A stretch of 30,046 bases of DNA from Prevotella sp. CAG:1185 (GCA_000436695.1 HF992607.1:1-30046); one strand, 5' to 3'; numbered from the stretch's first letter, positions 6,413 to 15,346 are shown. Notes: a model not told the origin generated them from the letters alone. Program-made: numbers and translations.

Positions 6413-8233
6413 TCAATCTTCAGACAGGTCTGCCACCATTTTTCTATACATGGCATACATGTGTGTTCTGGATATGTAGCCTAACAGATGATTTTCCTTG
6501 TCAAGTACAGGCAGCATGGACGAGTCTGTCTGGTCGAATTTCTTCATCACAACCTCCATCGTGTTGTTTACAGTGAGGGTTGCTTCTGGTTGCGACATTA
6601 GCTGCTTAACCTTGAAATGGTGATAAAGTTCTGTCCTGAACACTATGTGGCGCAGCTTTGTGATATCAATTTCACCAAGCAGGTTGCCGGCGTCATCGAG
6701 TACAGGCAATATATTATTATGACTCTTGCTTATTGAATGAACGAGCGATGCTAGGTCAAGTTCGGGAGATACAGCCGTATAATTTTTGTCGATCACGCTG
6801 TCAAGACTCATAAGCGTAAGCACTGCGCGGTCAGTATGGTGGGTTATGAGTTTTCCCTGTCGGGCAAGTCGCATGCCATAAATGCTGTGGGGCTCAAATA
6901 TTATTATTGTTAGGTAAGCACAGATGCTGACAATCATAAGCGGAATGAACATCTGGTAGCCTCCGGTAATTTCTGCGATGAGGAATATACCTGTAAGCGG
7001 TGCATGCATGACACCTGCCATTACGGCAGACATGCCGAGAAGTGCAAAGTTCTTCTCAGGCAGATATATGCCAATCTCATATATATTCCATATCCTCGCA
7101 AAGAAAAAGCCTGCAAATGCACCGATAAACAATGAAGGTGCGAATGTTCCACCGCATCCGCCTCCACCGTTGGTTGCCGATGTGGCAAACACTTTTGTAA
7201 GAAGAACCATTCCTATGTACGGCAGGAGCATCTCGCTATTGCCATAGAAAGGCGAATTGTGCAAGATTGTTTCCCATTCTGCCTCTGTTTTTCCGTTAAG
7301 AAGAATATTTATGCTGCCATATCCTTCTCCGTAGAGTGAAGGAAACAGGAATATCAGCGGACTTAAAATCAGCGCGCCGAGCAACAGCTTCAGCATTGGA
7401 CGGTTCTTTATTTTGCCGAACATTGATTCGCATGCAGTCATTGTGCGTATGAAATAAAGGCTTACAAAACCTCCGAAAATTCCAAGTAGTATGTTTGCCG
7501 GTACGCGTTCAACGGGCCATGCATTGTCGAGATGGAAGAAAAAAAGCGGATCACTGCCTGTGAATATGTATGTAAAGCATGTGGCTGTCACGCTTGAAAT
7601 CAATATTGGCAACAGCGATGCCATTGTAAGGTCAATCATCAGGACCTCTAGCGTAAACACAAGTCCTGCTATTGGGGCTTTAAATATTCCTGCTATCGCT
7701 GCAGCAGCTCCGCATCCCACGAGCAGCATCAGTGTCTTGTTGTCCATTTTGAACAGCTTGCCCAGGTTGCTGCCTATGGCCGAGCCGGTGAGTACGATAG
7801 GGGCCTCGGCTCCAACGCTTCCGCCAAAGCCGATGGTTATTGCTGATGCTATGACCGAGCTCCAGCAGTTGTGACCTTTAAGGCGACTGCGTTTGCTGCT
7901 TATGGCATAAAGTATTCGTGTGATACCATGACTTATTTCGTCTTTGACAATATAGCGGACAAATAGCGAAGTCAGATATATACCGATGACAGGATATACA
8001 AGGTACATCCAGTTGAATGTGTTCGTATCGAATTTTGATGTCAGCAGAAGTTCTATTTCTTCAATAAGCCAATGCAGGATAAATGCTGCAATTGCTGCAA
8101 ACAGTCCTACGAGAAAACTTAGTATCAGCGTGAATTGACGGTCTGTGATATATTGTTTACGCCACAATATTATACGTTCCAACAATGTCTGTTCGTTTGA
8201 TGTTTCTTCTGCTATTTCGTTAATCTGACTCAC
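6413..8233 (-). CDS. CLC-family chloride channel or transporter with C-terminal CBS pair
   Basis: A 606-residue inner-membrane protein. Residues about 30-450 form the CLC membrane domain and about 460-600 carry two CBS domains, which usually sense adenine nucleotides. Anion-pathway motifs are SHGITR (101-106, in place of GSGIP), GSVGAEAPIV with gating Glu143 (in place of GREGP), and GGTFAPSLFIG. In the helix holding the internal proton glutamate of E. coli ClcA (E202-E203), this protein reads FTLEVL, so the second Glu is Val197. Established CLC biology links Val there to chloride channels rather than coupled antiporters, so uncoupled Cl- conduction is plausible but unproven. The start lies 34 nt after the tsaC stop, so tsaC and this gene are probably one transcript. 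Confidence 0.92.
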   Translation of the reverse strand: MSQINEIAEETSNEQTLLERIILWRKQYITDRQFTLILSFLVGLFAAIAAFILHWLIEEIELLLTSKFDTNTFNWMYLVYPVIGIYLTSLFVRYIVKDEISHGITRILYAISSKRSRLKGHNCWSSVIASAITIGFGGSVGAEAPIVLTGSAIGSNLGKLFKMDNKTLMLLVGCGAAAAIAGIFKAPIAGLVFTLEVLMIDLTMASLLPILISSVTATCFTYIFTGSDPLFFFHLDNAWPVERVPANILLGIFGGFVSLYFIRTMTACESMFGKIKNRPMLKLLLGALILSPLIFLFPSLYGEGYGSINILLNGKTEAEWETILHNSPFYGNSEMLLPYIGMVLLTKVFATSATNGGGGCGGTFAPSLFIGAFAGFFFARIWNIYEIGIYLPEKNFALLGMSAVMAGVMHAPLTGIFLIAEITGGYQMFIPLMIVSICAYLTIIIFEPHSIYGMRLARQGKLITHHTDRAVLTLMSLDSVIDKNYTAVSPELDLASLVHSISKSHNNILPVLDDAGNLLGEIDITKLRHIVFRTELYHHFKVKQLMSQPEATLTVNNTMEVVMKKFDQTDSSMLPVLDKENHLLGYISRTHMYAMYRKMVADLSED

Positions 8234-8267
8234 GGCGTATATTTCTTAAGTCGAATGGTTAAGTAAA

Positions 8268-8837
8268 TTATTTTCTTATTATATTTATTTCTCCGTTGTT
8301 TTTTATTTTTATAATGCTCGACGGTGTATGCGGCTTATGTTCTTGTCTGCGGCTGAAGCATACATAGTCTACGGCATTCAGCAGTTCTTCAGAGATGTCA
8401 CAATAGTTCTCTGCAGCAGGCTGGCCGCTGATGTTTGCGCTTGTAGAAACTATAGGCTTCTGAAATCTGTAGCAAAGCTCTTTTGAGAACTCTTCGTTTG
8501 TTATGCGTATGGCAATGCTTCCATCCTCAGCAATGAGATTTGGCGCCAGGTTTACGGCATTGTCAAAGATGACAGTTGTAGGCTTTGTGGCAAGTTCCAT
8601 GACGCTCCACGCCACTTCCGGCGCATTGCGTACATAGCGTTGCAGTCTTGTATCTGAGTCGACAAGACAAATCAGAGCTTTTGAGTCGTCACGTTTTTTT
8701 ATCTTGTAGACCTTGGCTACGGCTTCCTCGTTGGTGGCGTCACATCCAATGCCCCACACTGTGTCTGTGGGATAAAGAATAACACCGCCGTTTTTCATTA
8801 CTTCAACTGCTTTTTTTATATCATCCTGTCTGTTCAT
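8268..8837 (-). CDS. tsaC: L-threonylcarbamoyladenylate synthase
   Basis: Makes threonylcarbamoyl-AMP from threonine, bicarbonate and ATP, the first step of the t6A37 modification of ANN-decoding tRNAs. The 189 residues match the single-domain TsaC/YrdC form, without the extra Sua5 domain. Motifs are GGVILYPTDTVWGIGCDA at the N-terminus, the KIKKRDDSK substrate-binding stretch, AIRI and the STSANISGQPA loop. It is the first gene of a probable two-gene unit with the CLC gene. A TATATTTG element at 8924-8931 (minus strand) is a likely -7, giving a leader of about 80 nt. Confidence 0.96.
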   Translation of the reverse strand: MNRQDDIKKAVEVMKNGGVILYPTDTVWGIGCDATNEEAVAKVYKIKKRDDSKALICLVDSDTRLQRYVRNAPEVAWSVMELATKPTTVIFDNAVNLAPNLIAEDGSIAIRITNEEFSKELCYRFQKPIVSTSANISGQPAAENYCDISEELLNAVDYVCFSRRQEHKPHTPSSIIKIKNNGEINIIRK

Positions 8838-8923
8838 CGTTATTGTTAATTTTATTTCAGTTTTATCTGTTTCGGGTTGTGTGTCAACCGTTCTTTATCG
8901 CCTTGCGATATATTTACGAATTG

Positions 8924-8931
8924 CAAATATA
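8924..8931 (-). promoter_or_regulatory. Probable -7 element of tsaC
   Basis: TATATTTG on the minus strand. The expected -33 region reads TTTTA rather than TTTG, so the match is partial. Confidence 0.45.
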
Positions 8932-8939
8932 CATAAAAA

Positions 8940-9205
8940 TACGATATGCCTAAAATTTTATGTGCTTTTTTATTTTTCGCAATATTTATTTATTATGATT
9001 TATCTATGAACTATAGATTTGTAACTTTTGTTTTATTGTCTGATAAACGGGTTACAATAAATAATGACTTATCGATACAAAATAGTTCTATTTTTAGTCA
9101 TCGCTTGTTTTTTCATCATCGGTATAGGTTTGATGCATAAATCAATAGTTTAGTTTTGGTATGTGGTTATATACATTTATTAATATGGCTTATGCCGGCA
9201 TGTTA
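8940..9205. other. Intergenic stretch with no supported gene
   Basis: About 265 AT-rich bases between the tsaC promoter region and the hairpin at 9206. Apart from a short palindrome (ATGCCGGCAT, about 9192-9201), I see no coding frame, promoter or RNA signature. Confidence 0.4.
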
Positions 9206-9254
9206 ACATTCAGACAGCCCGCGTGACTTGTATGTCAGCGGGCTGTCTGAATGT
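9206..9254. terminator. Long perfect hairpin behind the glucokinase gene
   Basis: A 17-bp perfect stem (9206-9222 with 9238-9254; arm ACATTCAGACAGCCCGC) around a 15-base loop. It lies 36 bases past the ROK kinase stop and probably ends that transcript. Neither flank has a U-run, so this may work as a structural 3' end or factor-assisted terminator. Confidence 0.6.
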
Positions 9255-9290
9255 AATTATTAAACTTAATTCATTAAGTTATGTCTGCAT

Positions 9291-10271
9291 TTACTCTTGG
9301 ATGTCCCATCCGATGGCACTTGCTCCGAGAACTGCGGCAGACGAGCCGTCGAGGCCGCTGATAAGGAACTGGGCCTTACCTTTAAATATGTGGAATACAT
9401 GTTCATCGTAGCTCTTCTTTATCGGATCCATAATAAGATCGCCGGCTTTGGTCAGACCGCCGAAGAATATGAATGCTTCAGGTGATGCAAAAGCGGCAAA
9501 ATCAGCACATGCCTCACCGAGCATCTCGCCAGTGAAGTCATAGACGCGTTTTGCCAGATCGTCGCCCTTGTTTGCGGCTACAGATACATCGAATGATGTG
9601 ATGTCTTCGGGTTTCATGTCGCGAAGCATAGAAGGCTCGTTTGACGTAGACAGAAGCTCGCGTGCGGTTCGTGCCACTCCCGTTGCCGAGCAGTAAGCCT
9701 CAAGGCATCCTGTGCGTCCGCATCCGCAGGTGCGTCCGTTCTCTCGTCTCATGATGACATGTCCCAGCTCGCCGGCAAATCCGTCGCAGCCATATACAAG
9801 CTGTCCGTTGATAACAATGCCTGAGCCGACACCTGTTCCAAGTGTGAGCATGATGAAGTTTTTCATTCCGCGTGCCACACCATAAGTCATTTCGCCTATG
9901 GCAGCAGCATTTGCGTCGTTAGTTATAGCAACCGGTATTCCAAGTTTTTGGCTGAACAAATCAGCCAATGGTACTATGCAATCATGTCCCCATACAATGT
10001 TAGGCGCATATTCGATTGTGCCTTTATAGTAATTGGCGTTTGGTGCTCCAATTCCCATGGCTTTAATCTTGTCTATGCCTCCGACTTGGTCGATGATAAT
10101 CTGCAAAGCTTCGATAGAAGCATTTACATAGTCGTCAACCTTATTGTATGATTGGGTCTTTATTGCAGTTGTGGCCTTGATGTCACCTCTGCTGTCAACA
10201 ATACCAAAAACAGAGTTAGTGCCACCTAAATCGAGGCCGATAACGTATGGCTTTAATGGTTGTGATATCAT
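9291..10271 (-). CDS. ROK-family glucokinase
   Basis: Cytosolic sugar kinase, most likely ATP:glucose 6-phosphotransferase feeding glycolysis. The 326 residues have the ROK layout: phosphate-1 motif IGLDLGGTNSVFGIVD, substrate-site NDANAAAIGE with the catalytic Asp, phosphate-2 motif LGTGVGSGIV, the GELGHV sugar-binding segment, and the zinc-binding CGCGRTGCLEAY. No helix-turn-helix precedes the kinase domain, so it is an enzyme rather than a ROK repressor. It has a good promoter and is transcribed alone, divergently from the LysE-type gene. Fructose or N-acetylsugars remain possible substrates; glucose is the usual one for this Bacteroidetes subgroup. Confidence 0.93.
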   Translation of the reverse strand: MISQPLKPYVIGLDLGGTNSVFGIVDSRGDIKATTAIKTQSYNKVDDYVNASIEALQIIIDQVGGIDKIKAMGIGAPNANYYKGTIEYAPNIVWGHDCIVPLADLFSQKLGIPVAITNDANAAAIGEMTYGVARGMKNFIMLTLGTGVGSGIVINGQLVYGCDGFAGELGHVIMRRENGRTCGCGRTGCLEAYCSATGVARTARELLSTSNEPSMLRDMKPEDITSFDVSVAANKGDDLAKRVYDFTGEMLGEACADFAAFASPEAFIFFGGLTKAGDLIMDPIKKSYDEHVFHIFKGKAQFLISGLDGSSAAVLGASAIGWDIQE

Positions 10272-10304
10272 GATATTTTATTTTAAATATTAATTCTAGC
10301 ATTG

Positions 10305-10335
10305 CAAAGTTATCAAAATTATTATACGTAACAAA
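10305..10335 (-). promoter_or_regulatory. Promoter of the glucokinase gene
   Basis: On the minus strand, TTTG (10335-10332), 19 bases, TAACTTTG (10312-10305) matches the Bacteroidetes consensus exactly. The leader is about 27 nt. Confidence 0.75.
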
Positions 10336-10390
10336 GTTTTGTTAATAAAATTTGTTCCTTTCGCAAAAAATTAGCAATTTTGCACTCGTT

Positions 10391-11059
10391 ATGCCGTTTC
10401 AATTTCATCTTGACATACTTGATTGGATTTTCAAGGGTATACTTATAGGTATTGTCGCGTCAGCGCCAATGGGGCCCGTCGGTGTTCTTTGTATTCAGCG
10501 CACGCTGAATAAAGGGCGTTGGTATGGATTTGTAACAGGTGTCGGAGCCACAGTCAGTGATTTTATATATGCGCTGATAACCGGCTTTGGCATGAGTTTC
10601 ATTGTTGACATAATTAACAATACTCAGAACCGTTTTATGTTTCAGATACTCGGCAGTTTAATGCTGATGGCTTTTGGCATATATTGTTTCCGGTCTGACC
10701 CCACTAAGAAAATTCATGTAAGCGGAAGCAAGAAAGGCTCGCTTATCCATAATGGAATAACAGCATTTCTTGTAACTTTTTCCAACCCGCTGATTATATT
10801 TCTGTTTATGGCCACTTTTGCCCAGTTTGCATTTGTCCTGCCGAAACATCCGTTCCATATGTGCGTAGGCTATCTCAGCATTATATGTGGTGCATTGCTC
10901 TGGTGGTTCGGTCTTACATGGCTTATTGACAAAGTGCGCAACAAGTTTGACAACAGCAGCATTGTTATAATCAACAAGATTATAGGCAGTGTTGTCATTA
11001 TCTTCTCATTACTGGTGCTTATCGGCACCGTGTTTAATCTCTACACGTTTCATTACTAA
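10391..11059 (+). CDS. LysE/RhtB-family amino-acid exporter
   Basis: A 222-residue inner-membrane protein with six hydrophobic segments. The family signature follows the first helix: KGILIGIVASAPMGPVGVLCIQRTLNKGRWYGFVTGVGATVSDFIYA in several blocks, including the conserved PMGPV and the GxGA-x-x-DF-x-YA pattern. Members export amino acids such as lysine or homoserine lactone-type compounds; the substrate here is unknown. I use the ATG at 10391. The frame is open further upstream from a TTG at 10352, but that stretch has no family similarity. It begins a rightward gene series with DUF4924, rmlD and prfC, an arrangement I recall as common in Bacteroidales. Confidence 0.88.
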   Translation: MPFQFHLDILDWIFKGILIGIVASAPMGPVGVLCIQRTLNKGRWYGFVTGVGATVSDFIYALITGFGMSFIVDIINNTQNRFMFQILGSLMLMAFGIYCFRSDPTKKIHVSGSKKGSLIHNGITAFLVTFSNPLIIFLFMATFAQFAFVLPKHPFHMCVGYLSIICGALLWWFGLTWLIDKVRNKFDNSSIVIINKIIGSVVIIFSLLVLIGTVFNLYTFHY

Positions 11060-11127
11060 CTGGTTTCAGGCTGTGCATTGATTACATGTGCGGCCGTTTA
11101 CCGTTGATAATTATTTTTGCTTTAAAC

Positions 11128-11673
11128 ATGTTTATATCACAAGAGTTAAGAAAAAAGAATATAGCCGAATATCTGCTTTATATGTGGCAGATTGAAGACC
11201 TCATCAGGGCTTATGGATGCAGTCTGAGCGCCATACGCCATGACTATATAGACAAATTCAACTATGATGATGAACAGAAGGAAGAAATGACCGACTGGTA
11301 CGGAAACCTCGTTACGATGATGAATCAGGAGGGATGCAGGGAGAAAGGTCATTTGCAGATAAACAAGATAGTGATGCAGCAGCTTATTGAGCTTAACGCA
11401 CAGTTGCTGCAAAGCACAAGGTTTCCGTTTTATACAAGCGAATATTATAAGGTGCTGCCTTTTATTGTCGAACTGCGCAAGCGTGGTGCCGACAAAGCCG
11501 AGAGCGAGGTTGAAACCTGTTTCAATGCTCTTTACGGCGTGATGATGCTCCGTCTTCAGAAAAAGAAGATAAGTCCTGACACTGAGCATGCTATTAAGGA
11601 GATTACGACATTTATCGGAATGCTGTCGGACTATTATATTAAAGACAAAAACGAGCCTCTTGAGTTTGACTGA
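11128..11673 (+). CDS. DUF4924 family protein
   Basis: A 181-residue, mostly helical, soluble protein without signal peptide or membrane segment. I recognise the DUF4924 pattern: IAEYLLYMWQIEDLIRAY at the N-terminus, MTDWY-x-NL-x-x-MM in the middle, HLQINKIVMQQLIELNAQLL, and FI-x-MLSDYY near the C-terminus. The function of the family is unknown. The ATG at 11128 is preferred over one at 11086 because the family similarity starts here and the extra 14 residues are hydrophobic and unlike it. It ends 39 nt before rmlD, so the two are probably co-transcribed. Confidence 0.85.
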   Translation: MFISQELRKKNIAEYLLYMWQIEDLIRAYGCSLSAIRHDYIDKFNYDDEQKEEMTDWYGNLVTMMNQEGCREKGHLQINKIVMQQLIELNAQLLQSTRFPFYTSEYYKVLPFIVELRKRGADKAESEVETCFNALYGVMMLRLQKKKISPDTEHAIKEITTFIGMLSDYYIKDKNEPLEFD

Positions 11674-11712
11674 TTTGCCATTTATATTTTTAATAAAGAT
11701 ATTTTTTACACT

Positions 11713-12573
11713 ATGAATATATTGATTACAGGTTGCAACGGACAATTGGGCAACGAGATGCAATTGCTTGAGGAGAAATATCCTCAGCATTGTTTTTTCA
11801 ATACAGATGTTAAAGAGCTTGACATAACCAATCAGCTCGCAGTGGCTGACTATATTAACCGCAATGCCATCGACGGAATAGTTAACTGTGCGGCGTATAC
11901 TGATGTCAACAAGGCTGAATCGAATCAGAAACTTTGTACGGCGCTCAACACGGAAGCTCCGGTTTATCTTGCCATCGAGATAGAGAAACGCGGGGGATGG
12001 CTCATCCAGGTGTCAACCGACTATGTGTTCAACGGAAAGAGATTTGTTCCTTATACCGAGAATGATACTCCTTGTCCTGACAGTGTTTACGGAAGCACGA
12101 AACTTGCCGGTGAACTTGGCGTGAGCAAGTTTTGCAAGCATACAATGATAATACGCACTGCATGGCTTTATTCAACTTTCGGCAATAATTTCGTAAAGAC
12201 AATGATACGTCTCGGACGCGAGAAACAGGAACTTGGCGTCGTGTTCGACCAGATAGGAACTCCAACCTATGCCCGCGACCTTGCTGTGGCTATTATGGCG
12301 GCTATTGAGCAGGGAGTAAAGCCCGGCGTATATAATTTCTCTAACGAAGGAGTGTGCAGCTGGTACGATTTTACCAAGGCAATTCATCGTCTTGCCGGTA
12401 TCAGCACTTGTAAGGTTAAGCCGCTGCATACGAGCGAATATCCAACTCCTGCAGTACGTCCGCCGTACAGCGTGCTTGACAAGACAAAGATAAAGAATGA
12501 GTATGGAATTGAGATTCCTTATTGGGAAGACAGCCTTGCCGAGTGCGTTAAAAAGTTGATGGAAAACAACTGA
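11713..12573 (+). CDS. rfbD: dTDP-4-dehydrorhamnose reductase
   Basis: Last step of dTDP-L-rhamnose synthesis: NAD(P)H reduction of dTDP-6-deoxy-L-lyxo-4-hexulose, for surface polysaccharide. The 286-residue extended SDR shows the Rossmann GCNGQLG at residues 7-13, NCAAYTDVNKAE, VSTDYVFNG, the catalytic YGSTK, and the late RPPYSVLDKTK stretch typical of RmlD. rmlA, rmlB and rmlC are not in the window. It sits between DUF4924 and prfC rather than in a polysaccharide locus. Confidence 0.95.
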   Translation: MNILITGCNGQLGNEMQLLEEKYPQHCFFNTDVKELDITNQLAVADYINRNAIDGIVNCAAYTDVNKAESNQKLCTALNTEAPVYLAIEIEKRGGWLIQVSTDYVFNGKRFVPYTENDTPCPDSVYGSTKLAGELGVSKFCKHTMIIRTAWLYSTFGNNFVKTMIRLGREKQELGVVFDQIGTPTYARDLAVAIMAAIEQGVKPGVYNFSNEGVCSWYDFTKAIHRLAGISTCKVKPLHTSEYPTPAVRPPYSVLDKTKIKNEYGIEIPYWEDSLAECVKKLMENN

Positions 12574-12626
12574 TAGAGATTCAACGTATATTTTTATGAC
12601 ACGATGTCTGGCTTAAGTTGAGGCAA

Positions 12627-12670
12627 CAGACTGTCTGACGTTATTTACATAACGGCTTGTGGGCAGTCTG
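12627..12670 (+). terminator. Possible terminator or hairpin between rfbD and prfC
   Basis: Outer arms CAGACTG (12627-12633) and CAGTCTG (12664-12670) enclose an inner hairpin CGTTAT/ATAACG with loop TTAC. No U-run follows, so termination is uncertain; it could also shape the prfC leader. Confidence 0.35.
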
Positions 12671-12715
12671 AAATTTGCTTCATGCTTATTTTCTGATTAC
12701 AAGATTAAAATATTT

Positions 12716-14284
12716 ATGAACAAAGAGATTGAAAGAAGAAGAACATTTGCCATAATTTCGCACCCTGATGCCGGTAAGACAACTCTTACCGAGAAGTTTC
12801 TGCTTTTCGGAGGACAGATTCAGGTTGCAGGAGCCGTAAAGAACAACAAGATACGCAAGACTGCAACTTCTGACTGGATGGACATCGAGAAACAGCGCGG
12901 TATCTCGGTTTCAACTTCTGTTATGGAGTTTGACTATGAAGGCTATAAAGTGAACATACTCGACACTCCCGGTCACCAGGATTTTGCCGAAGATACTTAC
13001 CGTACACTTACGGCTGTTGATTCGGCTATCATTGTAGTTGACGGAGCCAAGGGTGTTGAGGCTCAGACACGTAAACTCATGAATGTGTGCCGTATGCGCA
13101 ACACGCCTGTCATTATATTCATCAACAAGATGGACCGCGAAGGACGCGATCCGTTTGACCTTCTTGATGAGCTTGAGCAAGAACTCGAGATACACGTAAG
13201 ACCTTTGTCATGGCCTATCAACCAGGGTGCAAAGTTTAAGGGTGTGTATAATATATATGAGGAGAAACTCGATTTGTTTACGCCCGACAAGCAGCGCGTT
13301 ACAGAGAAGGTTGAAGTTGACATAAACAGTGAGGAGCTGGAAAAGCATATCGGCGATGATGATGCCAAGAAACTTCGTGAAGACCTTGAACTCGTTGAAG
13401 GCGTTTATCCTGAATTTAATGTTGACGACTACCGCAATGCCGAGGTTGCTCCGGTGTTCTTCGGTAGTGCACTTAACAACTTCGGTGTGCAGGAGTTGCT
13501 CAATTGCTTTGTCAAGATAGCTCCGAGCCCGCGTCCGGTAAAGGCCGAAGAACGTATGGTTTCGCCTGAGGAGCCTAAGTTTACCGGGTTTATCTTTAAG
13601 ATAACCGCAAACATCGATCCCAATCACCGTTCATGTATTGCATTCTGTAAGGTGTGCAGCGGAAAGTTTGAGCGCAACCATCCTTACCTTCATGTCCGTC
13701 AGGGCAAGACTGTAAGATTCTCTTCGCCGACACAGTTTATGGCTCAGCGCAAGAGCACCATTGACGAGGCATATCCTGGCGATATTGTCGGTTTGCCGGA
13801 CAATGGTATCTTTAAGATTGGTGATACGCTCACTGATGGTGAGATATTACATTTCCGTGGTTTGCCTTCATTCTCTCCTGAGATGTTCAAGTATATCGAG
13901 AACGACGACCCTATGAAGAGCAAGCAGCTCAGCAAGGGTATCGACCAGCTTATGGACGAAGGCGTGGCACAGATGTTTGTCAATCAGTTTAACGGCCGCA
14001 AGATCATCGGTACAGTAGGTCAGCTGCAGTTTGAGGTTATCCAGTATCGTCTGCAGAACGAGTATAACGCAAAATGCCGCTGGGAACCGGTTCACCTTTA
14101 CAAGGCATGCTGGATTGACTCTGACGATCCTGAAGAGCTTGAGGCCTTTAAGAAGCGTAAATATCAGTATATGGCTAAAGATAAAGACGGGCGTGATGTC
14201 TTCCTTGCCGATTCAGGTTATGTGTTGCAGATGGCCCAACAGGACTTTAAGCATATACGATTCCATTTTACAAGCGAGTTTTAA
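12716..14284 (+). CDS. prfC: Peptide chain release factor 3
   Basis: RF3, the translational GTPase that removes RF1/RF2 from the ribosome after peptide release. The 522 residues are the usual full length. The G domain has SHPDAGKTTLTEK (G1), the GISVS switch I stretch, DTPGHQDF (G3) and NKMDREGRDP (G4). The RF3-specific C-terminal domains include GKFERNHPYLHVRQGK, FRGLPSFSPEMF and GQLQFEVIQYRL. The ATG at 12716 gives the canonical N-terminus (MNKEIERRRTFAIISHPDAGK); the upstream in-frame GTG at 12659 adds 19 unrelated residues. A terminator-like hairpin follows. Confidence 0.98.
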   Translation: MNKEIERRRTFAIISHPDAGKTTLTEKFLLFGGQIQVAGAVKNNKIRKTATSDWMDIEKQRGISVSTSVMEFDYEGYKVNILDTPGHQDFAEDTYRTLTAVDSAIIVVDGAKGVEAQTRKLMNVCRMRNTPVIIFINKMDREGRDPFDLLDELEQELEIHVRPLSWPINQGAKFKGVYNIYEEKLDLFTPDKQRVTEKVEVDINSEELEKHIGDDDAKKLREDLELVEGVYPEFNVDDYRNAEVAPVFFGSALNNFGVQELLNCFVKIAPSPRPVKAEERMVSPEEPKFTGFIFKITANIDPNHRSCIAFCKVCSGKFERNHPYLHVRQGKTVRFSSPTQFMAQRKSTIDEAYPGDIVGLPDNGIFKIGDTLTDGEILHFRGLPSFSPEMFKYIENDDPMKSKQLSKGIDQLMDEGVAQMFVNQFNGRKIIGTVGQLQFEVIQYRLQNEYNAKCRWEPVHLYKACWIDSDDPEELEAFKKRKYQYMAKDKDGRDVFLADSGYVLQMAQQDFKHIRFHFTSEF

Positions 14285-14288
14285 TTAG

Positions 14289-14356
14289 TATGTATGGCGT
14301 GAGGCTATTGCAGACAGTTCTTGCTTGCAATCATTTCACGCCATATACTTTTGTAT
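14289..14356 (+). terminator. Terminator behind prfC
   Basis: TATGGCGTGA (about 14293) and TCACGCCATA (about 14336) form an outer 10-bp stem, with an inner ATTGC/GCAAT pairing, followed by TACTTTTGTATTTTT. The next gene's start lies only 12 bases past this, so its promoter must overlap the terminator. Confidence 0.6.
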
Positions 14357-14365
14357 TTTTATATC

Positions 14366-14902
14366 ATGCGATTTCATTTTTTGCATTCCAAAAAACGTTC
14401 CTCTATCGAAAAACTTGCAGCTAAAGCCGGAGTGGTCTTTGGCGACGACAATTCTTTTGCTTCATGTTTTTGGTCGTCAGCCGAACCTTATCTGATAAAG
14501 ATTGGTTCTAATTGTCAGATTACGGCCGACGTTAAGATTTTCACCCATGGAGGCAGTAAGGTGGCGCGCACGGTATATCCCAAGTTTGACTGTTTCGGAA
14601 AAGTTGAGATAGGCAATAACGTGTATATCGGCAACAATTCTTTGATTATGCCCGGCGTTACGATTGGCAACGATGTTCTTGTTGCTGCTGGAAGTGTTGT
14701 CTGCCAGTCAGTTCCTTCTGGTGTCGTAGTTGGAGGAAATCCGGCACATGTTATATGTACCGTAAAAGAATATATCGAGAGGAACAAGCCATACAATCTT
14801 GACACTAAGGGCCTTTCGCGAAGGGAGAAAAAGAGGATACTTATAGCAACTGACGAGAGCAAGTTTATAAAGAAAAAAATGATGAAGACCGACAACATTT
14901 GA
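14366..14902 (+). CDS. Left-handed beta-helix (hexapeptide) acyltransferase
   Basis: A 178-residue soluble enzyme of the trimeric hexapeptide family, which transfers acetyl or succinyl groups from CoA to sugars or amino acids. Hexapeptide turns run from IGSNCQITADVKIF to VEIGNNVYIGNNSLIMPGVTIGNDVLVAAGSVV, ending in the typical VPSGVVVGGNPAHVI. The loop insertion with His (THGGS) is in the place of the catalytic histidine of maltose and galactoside O-acetyltransferases. A Lys/Arg-rich C-terminal tail follows. I start at the ATG 14366; an upstream ATG at 14321 would lie inside the prfC terminator. Acceptor substrate unknown; surface polysaccharide modification is a reasonable guess. Confidence 0.85.
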   Translation: MRFHFLHSKKRSSIEKLAAKAGVVFGDDNSFASCFWSSAEPYLIKIGSNCQITADVKIFTHGGSKVARTVYPKFDCFGKVEIGNNVYIGNNSLIMPGVTIGNDVLVAAGSVVCQSVPSGVVVGGNPAHVICTVKEYIERNKPYNLDTKGLSRREKKRILIATDESKFIKKKMMKTDNI

Positions 14903-14922
14903 GGCGTTGGTTCTGAATGAGT

Positions 14923-14955
14923 CTGAAAATTGAAACATTTTCAGGCCTTATTGTT
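14923..14955 (+). terminator. Terminator behind the acyltransferase gene
   Basis: CTGAAAAT (14923-14930) and ATTTTCAG (14937-14944) pair across a 6-base loop. A weak T-rich tract (TTATTGTTTTAT) follows. Confidence 0.5.
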
Positions 14956-15028
14956 TTATATTGTAAATTTATATTCTTGCTAAACGGTATTTGTTAACGA
15001 AATGTTTATGTATTATTTTTAAACTGTT

Positions 15029-15066
15029 AGTGGCCGAGTTACGCATCGTAACTCGGCCACTTTTTA
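15029..15066 (+). terminator. Strong intrinsic terminator without an obvious gene
   Basis: A perfect 15-bp stem, AGTGGCCGAGTTACG (15029-15043) and CGTAACTCGGCCACT (15047-15061), with a three-base loop and then TTTTTA. It lies 127 bases after the acyltransferase stop, behind an earlier weaker hairpin, so it may be a second-line terminator. Confidence 0.8.
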
Positions 15067-15231
15067 TGCAAAAGTGGCTGAGTTTTTATGGATAAGTCAT
15101 AGGATTATTTTGAATAAAACGTTGAATTGTTTTTGCATAATCGCAGATGCTGTGGTGATGTAATGTTATGGTGGTTTGGATAAATGTTTTGTCTGTTGGC
15201 GGCAGACGGCAGAAAACATGATGCCATAACA

Positions 15232-15281
15232 AAAACAAAATGTCACGCAAATGCATTGTTGTTCATTTGCATGACATTTTA
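15232..15281 (-). terminator. Terminator of the fmt transcript
   Basis: AAAATGTCACGCAAATG (15237-15253) and CATTTGCATGACATTTT (15264-15280) form a 17-bp stem with one mismatch. On the minus strand the stem is followed by GTTTTTGTT. Confidence 0.75.
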
Positions 15282-15346
15282 GTGTTTGGAAAAATATCAC
15301 GTTATTGACTCTTTACGTTCAAGATGTTAAACGTGATTGCGGCATA

